A DNA stretch of 5,338 nucleotides. Origin: Candidatus Nomurabacteria bacterium. Lineage in GTDB: Bacteria > Patescibacteriota > Minisyncoccia > Phycocordibacterales > PALSA-1337. The position numbers were made by a program, and so were the translations under genes. The notes under the pieces are model-generated. The model ran no database searches. It saw only the letters and a program-made list of their open reading frames with translations, and was not told the DNA's origin. Position 1 is the first letter of the stretch; each line of letters begins with the position of its first letter. Positions 1 to 5,029 of this stretch are shown here, piece by piece. The stretch lies in the NCBI GenBank assembly GCA_943355185.1, contig CALREM010000031.1, forward strand, positions 1 through 5,338, in the 5' to 3' direction.

Positions 1-1
1 A

Positions 2-241
2 GTGGTTGTAGAGAGGGTAAAACATGGCAAAGGAAATCTCGGCTACGATGCATTGTTGGATATCGATGTGCCTGACATGATCGCTGCGGGTATTGTTGAT
101 CCCGTAAAAGTTACCCGTCTTGGTGTTGAGAATGCGTGTTCAGCTGCAGCAATCCTTCTGACAACCGAAGTGGCTATTGCCGAAGAACCAAAAGAAGAGA
201 AAGCTCCAGGTCATGGAGGTATGCCAGGAGGTGACTTCTAG
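2..241 (+). CDS. groEL: Chaperonin GroEL (Hsp60), C-terminal fragment
   Basis: This is the last 79 or so codons of the 60-kDa chaperonin GroEL, the ATP-driven barrel that folds cytosolic proteins together with GroES. The gene enters from the left edge of the window, so the GTG at position 2 is an internal valine codon and not a start. The fragment shows the end of the equatorial domain: GNLGYDA, then [14 protein letters not shown], then the helix with [17 protein letters not shown], matching the E. coli order GNYGYNA, MIDMGILDPTKVTR, TTECMV. The tail ends in GGMPGGDF, a short version of the flexible GGM-repeat tail typical of bacterial GroEL. It is followed by a 51-base AT-rich gap with no clear terminator. 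The family assignment is very secure. Whether groES lies upstream cannot be seen. Confidence 0.97.
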   Translation: MVVERVKHGKGNLGYDALLDIDVPDMIAAGIVDPVKVTRLGVENACSAAAILLTTEVAIAEEPKEEKAPGHGGMPGGDF

Positions 242-249
242 GCGTATTC

Positions 250-278
250 TTGCTATATTAGCGGTATATTATTAATAC
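250..278 (+). promoter_or_regulatory. Possible weak promoter in the groEL downstream gap
   Basis: The gap after groEL is AT-rich. A TTGCTA element (250-255) lies 17 bases before TAATAC (273-278), with a TATATT alternative at 265-270. The match to the sigma70 consensus is poor, and AT-rich DNA produces such hits by chance. It is listed because the downstream block differs in function from groEL and probably needs its own start. Low confidence. Confidence 0.25.
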
Positions 279-292
279 ATAGTCTATCTATT

Positions 293-958
293 ATGAGAAA
301 TTCAAAACTGATTGGTGTTATCGTAATAATTCTCTTGGTTATTGGGGGGATTGTATGGTTTGGTGGAAGCTCAGATTCTTCTAAAAAGGATAGCAAGAAT
401 GAAGCAGGTGCTCCTCCGGTAAGTGAAACCATAAAGGTTTCCAATACATTGTCTGCGTATCAAAACGCTGAGCTCGGTTTTGCAGTCAAATACCCAAGTC
501 TCTGGCAGATCGAAGATGCAAACTCTGGCGTAACATTTGTTATTCCAATCGACAAGACTCAGGTCTCAAGTATCGGTAGTCTCCAGGTCAACATTCAGAC
601 AGTTTCTGGTACCTGTGCATTCCCACCAGTTACTACCGTCAAAGATCGTGCCACCATCAAAGTCGGTGATCTTTCTTTCAACACGATCTCTATGACCAAT
701 ACGGTTCAGGGTCGAGTGTACTTTAATCGCATGTATTCTCTACAAAAGGCAGAAGTATGTTACATGTTCTCTATGGCAGCAATCACATTGAGTCCTGTAA
801 GTAAAAAGCTCACTGGTTCAAACCTCACTCAGGCAGAAAACAACAACAAGGCTATCATCGATAGTGCAGATGCAGCGTTTACTAACATGGTAAAGTCATT
901 CTCATTTGTCACTGGTCCACAGGGAATCGATGAAACAAAGGTCAAAGTAGCACCGTAA
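293..958 (+). CDS. Membrane-anchored extracytoplasmic protein, PsbP-like domain
   Basis: A 221-residue protein with a single N-terminal membrane anchor (about residues 6-23, rich in I, V and L after a short Arg/Lys start). A polar Ser/Lys/Asp linker follows (about 25-45), then a soluble domain presumably outside the membrane. The domain opens with AYQNAELGFAVKYPSLW (55-71), the Y-N-x-x-x-GF-x-x-x-YP-x-x-W pattern of PsbP-like lipoprotein domains common in Patescibacteria surface proteins. No lipobox cysteine follows the anchor, so it is probably a signal-anchor protein and not a lipoprotein. The only two cysteines (C108, C156) could form a disulfide. The ATG at 293 is the only start that keeps the anchor; no Shine-Dalgarno motif precedes it. 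It lies 18 bases before lemA and is probably co-transcribed. The function is unknown; the domain call is by motif only. Confidence 0.75.
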   Translation: MRNSKLIGVIVIILLVIGGIVWFGGSSDSSKKDSKNEAGAPPVSETIKVSNTLSAYQNAELGFAVKYPSLWQIEDANSGVTFVIPIDKTQVSSIGSLQVNIQTVSGTCAFPPVTTVKDRATIKVGDLSFNTISMTNTVQGRVYFNRMYSLQKAEVCYMFSMAAITLSPVSKKLTGSNLTQAENNNKAIIDSADAAFTNMVKSFSFVTGPQGIDETKVKVAP

Positions 959-976
959 TATATACACATATACTCT

Positions 977-1525
977 ATGTCATACATCATTTTAGGCGTA
1001 CTAGCAGCTATTGTTATTTGGACAATAGTTTCGTACAACCGTCTGGTATTGATGGTTAATAGGGCAAAGGAAGCCTGGGCAGACATCGATGTTCAGCTCA
1101 AGCGTCGCTATGACCTTATTCCAAACTTGGTAAATACAGTCAAAGGGTATGCAACTCACGAATCGCAGGCTTTTGAGAAGGTAACTCAGGCTCGTGCGGC
1201 AGCGATGGGTGCGGGAACATTGGAAGCAAAGGGTCAGGCGGAAGCAACATTGGCAGGGGCACTCAAATCTGTCTTTGCAATTGCAGAGGCATATCCAGAC
1301 CTCAAAGCCAATCAAAATTTCCTGGCTCTTCAGACCGAACTCTCTGACACCGAAAACAAAATCCAAGCCGCTCGTCGTTTCTACAATACCAATGTACGTG
1401 ATCTCAATACGTCCATCGAAGTATTTCCGGGAAACCTCATTGCTGGTATGTTCAAGTTCGTAAAGATGGAATTCTTCCAACTCGATAATGAAGCAGCTCG
1501 CGAACCAGTAGAAGTGAAGTTTTAA
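977..1525 (+). CDS. lemA: LemA family membrane protein
   Basis: A 182-residue protein of the LemA family, about the usual length. It has one N-terminal membrane helix (about residues 3-18) followed by a long helical-bundle domain. Family motifs are easy to see: W34 followed by DIDVQLKRRYDLIPNLV (36-52), EAYPDLKANQNF (104-115), and ENKIQAARRFYN (126-137). The chain has a FPGN turn at 150-153 and ends with a hydrophilic tail. LemA proteins are membrane-bound with the domain facing outward or periplasmic; their biochemical role is not settled. Genes for LemA and an M48 metalloprotease are often adjacent, and here the lemA stop codon overlaps the start of the protease gene by one base (TAATG), which implies translational coupling and a shared process. 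The start has no visible ribosome binding site. The family assignment is secure. Confidence 0.95.
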   Translation: MSYIILGVLAAIVIWTIVSYNRLVLMVNRAKEAWADIDVQLKRRYDLIPNLVNTVKGYATHESQAFEKVTQARAAAMGAGTLEAKGQAEATLAGALKSVFAIAEAYPDLKANQNFLALQTELSDTENKIQAARRFYNTNVRDLNTSIEVFPGNLIAGMFKFVKMEFFQLDNEAAREPVEVKF

Positions 1526-2421
1526 TGGCGACTCTTTACACACAACAAGACACAAATGTGCGCAAAACATGGTTTCTCATGACCGTGTTTTTGTGCGTTA
1601 TTGTGGCACTCGGATATTTCATGGGCTATTACTACAATAATCCTTCGATTATTTATATCGCTCTGGTATTTGCTCTTGGCATGAATGTGTTTAGTTATTG
1701 GTATTCAGACAAAATCGCATTGTCACTAGCCCGTGCACATCCGGCAGATCGTGGGGAGTATCCGGAACTCTTTCGCAGTGTTGAAAATCTATCCATCACT
1801 GCAGGGTTACCGATGCCGCGCGTCTTTATTATTGTAGACGCTGCTCCAAATGCCTTTGCAACTGGAAGAAATAAAGAACATGCAGCTGTTGCGGTGACCA
1901 GTGGATTGTTGGCCATGCTGGATAAGAATGAATTGGAAGGAGTGATTGCTCATGAACTTGCTCATATTGGTAATAAAGATATTTTGTTACAGACAATCGT
2001 TGTTGTGTTGGTAGGATTTGTGGCGATTCTCGCGGATATTTTCATTCGTAGTTCATTGCTCGGAGGTGGTCGTGAAAGAAAAAGTGGAGAAGGGAATGCG
2101 GGGGGAGTTCTGGCGATCGTCGGAATTATTTTTGTCATTCTTTCGCCGATTATTGCTCAATTGATTCAGTTAGCAATTTCGCGTAAGCGAGAATTTTTGG
2201 CCGATGCGTCCGGTGCATTGCTCACCAGATATCCCGAGGGCTTGGCTTCTGCGCTCACTAAGATCGGTAGTTATAGTTCACCGATGGCTCATGCGCACAA
2301 TGCGACAGCACACCTCTTTATCTCCAATCCATTTGGAGGCAAGAGCGCCAAAGGACTTTCAAAATTGTTCATGACACATCCGCCGACCGAAGAACGAGTG
2401 GCCGCATTGCGTAGTTCATAA
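1525..2421 (+). CDS. htpX: HtpX-like M48 family membrane zinc metalloprotease
   Basis: A 298-residue integral-membrane zinc protease of family M48B, close to the usual HtpX length. In studied bacteria HtpX cleaves misfolded membrane proteins with its active site on the cytoplasmic face. Two N-terminal membrane helices (about 17-34 and 41-58) are followed by the catalytic domain with HELAH at 143-147 (zinc ligands H143 and H147, catalytic E144). A hydrophobic segment follows (about 155-173), then a Gly/Arg/Glu-rich loop (178-193) and another hydrophobic segment (194-217). E223 in the KREFLADASG motif is the third zinc ligand. THPPTEERVAAL (284-295) is the conserved C-terminal signature of the family. 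All catalytic residues are intact. It starts inside the lemA stop codon and is 9 bases from the next gene, so it sits in the middle of an operon. Strictly it is an HtpX homologue; orthology is inferred. Confidence 0.95.
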   Translation: MATLYTQQDTNVRKTWFLMTVFLCVIVALGYFMGYYYNNPSIIYIALVFALGMNVFSYWYSDKIALSLARAHPADRGEYPELFRSVENLSITAGLPMPRVFIIVDAAPNAFATGRNKEHAAVAVTSGLLAMLDKNELEGVIAHELAHIGNKDILLQTIVVVLVGFVAILADIFIRSSLLGGGRERKSGEGNAGGVLAIVGIIFVILSPIIAQLIQLAISRKREFLADASGALLTRYPEGLASALTKIGSYSSPMAHAHNATAHLFISNPFGGKSAKGLSKLFMTHPPTEERVAALRSS

Positions 2422-2430
2422 CGTACATTC

Positions 2431-3483
2431 ATGTTGAAGAGCTTCATGTATTTCATCATCGTTACGGGAGTGGCGGTCCTCCTTGTTTTTCTCGTGTACG
2501 GATTATCGATAAATGGTCACATATATTCGCTTCGTTCGAGTTATTCATTCATCAATACTATATTTCCCGAAACTCCTTTTCGTACCGTATTTGTGGGGGA
2601 TATTATGTTAGATCGTGCGGTGGCGCAGCATGCAAAGAAATTGGGTAAAGAACATATATTTTCCGGAGTTGAATACGTATTTCGCACCGCTGATGCAGTT
2701 ATTGGAAATCTGGAAGGAACAATCAGCTCACGTCAATCAATTGCTCTGCCAGGTTCATCGGTTCTGCGTTTTACCTTTGATCCGAGTTATGCCACTTTGC
2801 TCAAACAAGTTGGCTTTACAGCAGTGAGTCTGGCCAACAATCATAGTCTGGATTTTGGACATGCTGCAGATACTGAAACACGCGAGCATGTCCACGCGGC
2901 TGATATTCTGACATTTGGTTCGGCGCTCAATAGTCGAGCTCTTTCGACGATTATTCCGATCAAAGGAAATTCATTTTGCATGGTAGGGTATCATGATTTA
3001 TTTGTACCTGATCCGTCGGGAGTGTTAGTAGAAATACAAAATATTCGGCCGAACTGCTCAAAGGTAACTGTCTTTGTGCATTGGGGATCGGAATATACGC
3101 ATGTACCAAGTGATCGGCAACGTTCGTTGTCGCATGCCTTTATTGATGCGGGTGCAGATTTGGTAATCGGTGCGCATCCTCATGTGGTCCAACCAGTTGA
3201 AATATACAATGGCAAAGCAATCTTTTATTCCTTAGGTAATTTTGTGTTTGATCAGAATTTTTCCTTTGCCACGATGCATGGATTGATGGTGGTAATCGAC
3301 TGGGGACCTGATCGTACTCGTTTTGAATTAATTCCCGTAAGTATCCGTAATGGTCAAGTGACGATTGCGGGGAGTGAAGAGCGCGGTAAGGTATTGGAAA
3401 CGCTTATTGATTCTTCGGTCACTCATGATGTGGCTACATCGATACGTGCGATGGGGGAGTTTGTAGTGGAAAAAGAGGATTGA
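2431..3483 (+). CDS. CapA family metallophosphoesterase-fold protein
   Basis: A 350-residue protein of the CapA/PgsA family (poly-gamma-glutamate capsule type), which has a calcineurin-like metallophosphoesterase fold. An N-terminal membrane helix (about residues 6-25) anchors it, with the domain presumably outside the cell membrane. Metal-site motifs appear in the expected order: GDIMLDR (56-62), GNLEGT (92-97), LANNHSLDFG (134-143), VHWGSEY (216-222), GAHPHVVQP (247-255) and FYSLGNFVFDQ (265-275). D57, N93, N136, H138, H217, H249 and H251 are the likely metal or substrate ligands. No capB or capC genes lie beside it, so capsule synthesis should not be assumed; many family members act on other envelope polymers or phosphoesters. 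It begins 9 bases after htpX, with no clear Shine-Dalgarno motif. Family secure, substrate unknown. Confidence 0.92.
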   Translation: MLKSFMYFIIVTGVAVLLVFLVYGLSINGHIYSLRSSYSFINTIFPETPFRTVFVGDIMLDRAVAQHAKKLGKEHIFSGVEYVFRTADAVIGNLEGTISSRQSIALPGSSVLRFTFDPSYATLLKQVGFTAVSLANNHSLDFGHAADTETREHVHAADILTFGSALNSRALSTIIPIKGNSFCMVGYHDLFVPDPSGVLVEIQNIRPNCSKVTVFVHWGSEYTHVPSDRQRSLSHAFIDAGADLVIGAHPHVVQPVEIYNGKAIFYSLGNFVFDQNFSFATMHGLMVVIDWGPDRTRFELIPVSIRNGQVTIAGSEERGKVLETLIDSSVTHDVATSIRAMGEFVVEKED

Positions 3484-3485
3484 GA

Positions 3486-3544
3486 ATGGGGTTTTCATCT
3501 TTATATTCGAAGGTGTTATTCATGCACTTACGTCGCAATCTGAG
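3486..3544 (+). other. Out-of-frame 5' end of the DoxX-like gene (apparent frameshift)
   Basis: The ATG at 3486 sits two bases after the capA-like stop codon and seven bases after the GAGG of AAGAGGA (3473-3479), an ideal translation start. It reads out of frame after GGGG (3488-3491). One more G in that run would give M-G-V-F-I-F-I-F-E-G-V and join the family-conserved first helix to the downstream frame, yielding a protein of about 119 residues. The lesion may be a real frameshift, a sequencing or assembly error in a homopolymer, or a programmed -1 slip on GGGG. The choice cannot be made from this sequence alone. Confidence 0.65.
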
Positions 3545-3844
3545 ATGTCACGAGCAGGGATTCTGGGATTAGGATATCCAAGTTATTTCATCGGAATGCT
3601 TACTGCTTACAAGATTTTGGGATCATTGGCATTGGTTATTCCTCGAGTACCAGAACGCATCAAAGAATGGGCCTATGCCGGATTCGCTTTCGATTTTATC
3701 TCTGCTTCTATCAGTATCTGGGCTGTCGCTGGATTTGGATGGACTGTATTCTTCCCAATGATATTCATGGCAATCTTGGCTGTATCATATATCTATCGTC
3801 ATAAGATACATGTGCTCCAGCATGGTCATGGGCATCACGCTTAA
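3545..3844 (+). CDS. DoxX-like (DoxX_2) small membrane protein, 5' end frameshifted
   Basis: The intact frame gives 99 residues of a DoxX-like four-helix membrane protein. LGYPSYFIGML near the start, then a helix ending in LVIPRVP, then RIKEWAYAGFAFDFI, are typical of the family. Two further hydrophobic segments and a His-rich tail (HGHGHH) follow. Family members are usually near 120 residues with one more helix at the front. That helix is present in the DNA: the same frame is open back to 3467 and encodes GVFIFIFEGVIHALTSQSE directly before the ATG at 3545. No ATG, GTG or TTG exists there in this frame. An ATG at 3486, preceded by AAGAGGA at a good distance, lies one base out of frame. The ATG at 3545 is therefore probably not the true start (see 3486-3544). 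DoxX proteins are poorly understood and some are linked to redox or sulfur chemistry. The gene is probably the last of the operon. Confidence 0.8.
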   Translation: MSRAGILGLGYPSYFIGMLTAYKILGSLALVIPRVPERIKEWAYAGFAFDFISASISIWAVAGFGWTVFFPMIFMAILAVSYIYRHKIHVLQHGHGHHA

Positions 3845-3867
3845 AAAATAAGTTATACGATGTAGAC

Positions 3868-3896
3868 TTGAAAAATAAAAAGGGGAGGTGTACTAT
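3868..3896 (+). promoter_or_regulatory. Sigma70-type promoter of the structured RNA
   Basis: TTGAAA (3868-3873, 5 of 6 matches to the -35 consensus) and TACTAT (3891-3896, 4 of 6 to the -10) are separated by exactly 17 bases. The predicted transcription start is near 3902-3904, which is precisely where the 5' strand of the long closing helix of the downstream RNA begins. This coincidence makes the promoter more convincing than the hexamers alone. Confidence 0.65.
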
Positions 3897-4261
3897 TGAT
3901 TTCAGAAAGTCATCTCTTCGAAAGGCTTGTTATAGGCATAACGTATGCCGAAGCTGAGAGGGAACATATCCGCAAGGATGAATCGTGACCCAGAAGAGTA
4001 GCTAAGACTTAAATGAACACTGTGCCTGTGAAAATCATGGGACTGACGAGTCTTGTGATCGGTATTTAGTTCATGTCGAAGCTCTTTAGTGTTAGAGCCT
4101 TGCAGTGAGGTGTCGCAGGATGCCAAAGCGTGAGGTGCTCATCTCGTTGCTATCACATATCGCGTTCCGCGAATGATGCAATTCTTGTGAGGAAGGCAAG
4201 TTGATTCCTTGCGGGGATATACAGGCGCAAGCCGAAAGAGATCATAGATTGTTTTCGGACA

Positions 4262-4311
4262 ATCGACACTGGTAGGGGAGACTTTCTATCGACATTCTTA
4301 CGAGTGTCGAT
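4262..4311 (+). promoter_or_regulatory. Possible antiterminator pairing
   Basis: ATCGACACT (4262-4270) is perfectly complementary to AGTGTCGAT (4303-4311), the 3' arm of the terminator stem. The terminator's own 5' arm, ATCGACATTC (4288-4297), makes a ten-pair stem containing one T-G wobble. The two pairings exclude each other. The upstream copy also overlaps the 3' arm of the UUCG hairpin (4247-4264), so folding that hairpin would favour termination. This could be an attenuator or merely a duplicated segment. Confidence 0.35.
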
Positions 4312-4317
4312 TTTTTT
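4288..4317 (+). terminator. Intrinsic terminator of the structured RNA
   Basis: ATCGACATTC (4288-4297) and GAGTGTCGAT (4302-4311) form a ten-base-pair stem with one wobble and a four-base loop TTAC. The stem runs into seven Ts (4311-4317). It abuts the closing helix of the preceding RNA with no gap, so the two could stack. It separates that RNA from the tRNA gene downstream. Confidence 0.88.
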
Positions 4318-4364
4318 ATAGGTGGCTTTCGGTGAGTATTTTTGTTACTGTATCGAGCATATCG

Positions 4365-4449
4365 GGAGGGTTCGCATAGTGGTCTAGTGCGCACGCTTGG
4401 AAAGCGTGTGTGGGGCAACTCACCAAGGGTTCGAATCCCTTACCCTCCG
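4365..4449 (+). tRNA. tRNA-Ser, anticodon GGA
   Basis: A complete class II tRNA. The acceptor arms GGAGGGT (4365-4371) and ACCCTCC (4442-4448) pair over seven bases, followed by discriminator G4449. A short D stem GCA/TGC holds a GG-containing loop. The anticodon stem CACGC/GCGTG encloses TTGGAAA, giving anticodon GGA for UCC and UCU codons. A long variable arm, GTGGG-GCAA-CTCAC, marks it as serine. The T arm is AAGGG-TTCGAAT-CCCTT. The 3' CCA is not encoded (CAA follows), so a CCA-adding enzyme is needed. It lies between the structured RNA terminator and a DUF1761 gene; I see no clear dedicated promoter. Confidence 0.97.
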
Positions 4450-4470
4450 CAACAGGTTTTTATGTCATAA

Positions 4471-4490
4471 TATACTTATTATTACTATAT
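4471..4490 (+). promoter_or_regulatory. AT-rich leader with candidate -10 elements
   Basis: Between the tRNA and the next start codon, TATACT (4471-4476) and TACTAT (4483-4488) both resemble -10 boxes; the latter is identical to the -10 of the structured RNA. No good -35 hexamer lies at the right distance. A weak promoter for the DUF1761 gene is plausible but unproven. Confidence 0.25.
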
Positions 4491-4500
4491 CAGTAGAGAT

Positions 4501-4953
4501 ATGATAACCATCATTTTAGTGTCACTTATAGGGGTTGTGATAAGTATTATTATTGGCACCGTATGGCATTCACCGCAGATGTGGGGAGGGAAGATCCATA
4601 TGGAATATATTGGTTTTAGTAAATTATCTGCGGCAGAGCAACAACAAAAAATTGCCGAAGCAAAACCTCATATGTGGAAGACATATGTGATGCAAATGGT
4701 GTTATCATTTTTCACCTCATTTTTTATCGTATTCGTACTCAGTAAAAGTATAGAAAATGGTGAAGGTGTGAACATGTTTTATTCATACCTTGCATTCGTA
4801 TGGCTCTCATTTTCTGTACCGTTAATTGGAGGCAACATACTCTGGGGACCGGTTGAAGGTTCATTACGTGTCAAAAAGTTTCTTGCAGATTCAATCTACA
4901 ACCTGATTACCTATGGAGTCGTTGCTTGGGTCGCTAGTCTCTTTTTTGTGTAA
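4501..4953 (+). CDS. DUF1761 family membrane protein
   Basis: A 150-residue membrane protein with four predicted helices (about residues 3-22, 62-82, 92-112 and 130-149) and a hydrophilic amphipathic stretch between the first two (about 38-60). The pattern is typical of DUF1761: a first helix followed by WHSPQMWGG (22-30), a middle MWKTYVMQM (58-66), WLSFSVPLIGGNILW (101-115) in the third helix, and a hydrophobic end. The family has no established function. The ATG at 4501 is preceded by a weak GTAGAG that might serve as a ribosome binding site, and starting there gives the whole first helix. It faces a related gene on the opposite strand across a shared terminator. The family call rests on motif memory, not a search. 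Confidence 0.85.
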   Translation: MITIILVSLIGVVISIIIGTVWHSPQMWGGKIHMEYIGFSKLSAAEQQQKIAEAKPHMWKTYVMQMVLSFFTSFFIVFVLSKSIENGEGVNMFYSYLAFVWLSFSVPLIGGNILWGPVEGSLRVKKFLADSIYNLITYGVVAWVASLFFV

Positions 4954-4977
4954 AACATATAAAAAGACGTTGATAGT

Positions 4978-5007
4978 AAAAACCTCTGGAACTATCCAGA
5001 GGTTTTT
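4978..5007. terminator. Bidirectional intrinsic terminator between convergent genes
   Basis: AAAAACCTCTGG (4978-4989) and CCAGAGGTTTTT (4996-5007) form a perfect twelve-base-pair stem with loop AACTAT. The T tract at 5003-5007 ends plus-strand transcripts, and the A tract at 4978-4982 provides the same for the minus strand. It lies 24 bases after the stop of the plus-strand gene and 22 bases past the stop of the minus-strand gene. Confidence 0.92.
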
Positions 5008-5029
5008 GTAAATACTCTTTGTGTCGGTA

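Larger units (their letters stand above)
3903..4317 (+). ncRNA. Unassigned structured RNA of about 415 nt with its own promoter and terminator
   Basis: No protein frame is convincing here, yet the region has all the marks of a stand-alone RNA gene. A promoter ends at 3896 and an intrinsic terminator starts at 4288. The 5' end, AGAAAGTC (3904-3911), pairs fully with GACTTTCT (4280-4287). After one unpaired A the helix continues, TCTC (3913-3916) with GGGA (4276-4279). Inside lie hairpins at 3935-3949 (GGCATA/TATGCC), 3968-3979 (GCAA loop), 4025-4041, 4081-4098, 4147-4181 (13 paired positions, one bulge), 4196-4212, 4224-4233 (GCAA loop) and 4247-4264 (UUCG loop). A helix at 4013-4018/4069-4074 closes a sub-domain. 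I see no hallmark of RNase P RNA, tmRNA, SRP RNA, 6S RNA or a known riboswitch. A very diverged housekeeping RNA (especially rnpB) remains possible. The strand is set by promoter and terminator direction. Confidence 0.7.

Noticed and set aside
1001..1570. Long open frame (189 codons) on the minus strand opposite lemA
   Set aside because: Cysteine-rich, unstructured translation, fully antisense to a well-conserved gene; a codon-bias shadow.
3954..3960. CTGAGAG, resembling part of a TPP riboswitch
   Set aside because: The rest of the TPP core, including the CTGATCTGGATAATGCCAGCG-like part, is absent.
4041..4081. CTGACGAG followed by GTCGAAG, resembling a hammerhead ribozyme core
   Set aside because: The bases that should form stem II do not pair, and there is no matching stem III with a cleavage site.
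3902..4126. Open reading frame of 74 codons on the minus strand
   Set aside because: It has a low-complexity, non-family-like composition and lies antisense to the structured RNA. It reads through hairpin arms and has no ribosome binding site.
3903..4317. RNase P RNA (rnpB)
   Set aside because: GAAAGTC at the 5' end and a partner near the 3' end recall helix P4, but the near-invariant flanking sequences are absent and nothing precedes the helix to form P1-P3. Kept only as a diverged possibility.
3881..4450. tmRNA spanning GGGG at 3881 to the T-loop-like GGTTCGAATCCC
   Set aside because: The T arm belongs to a complete tRNA-Ser with its own acceptor stem, a strong terminator interrupts the interval, and no alanine-starting tag ending in AA is visible.
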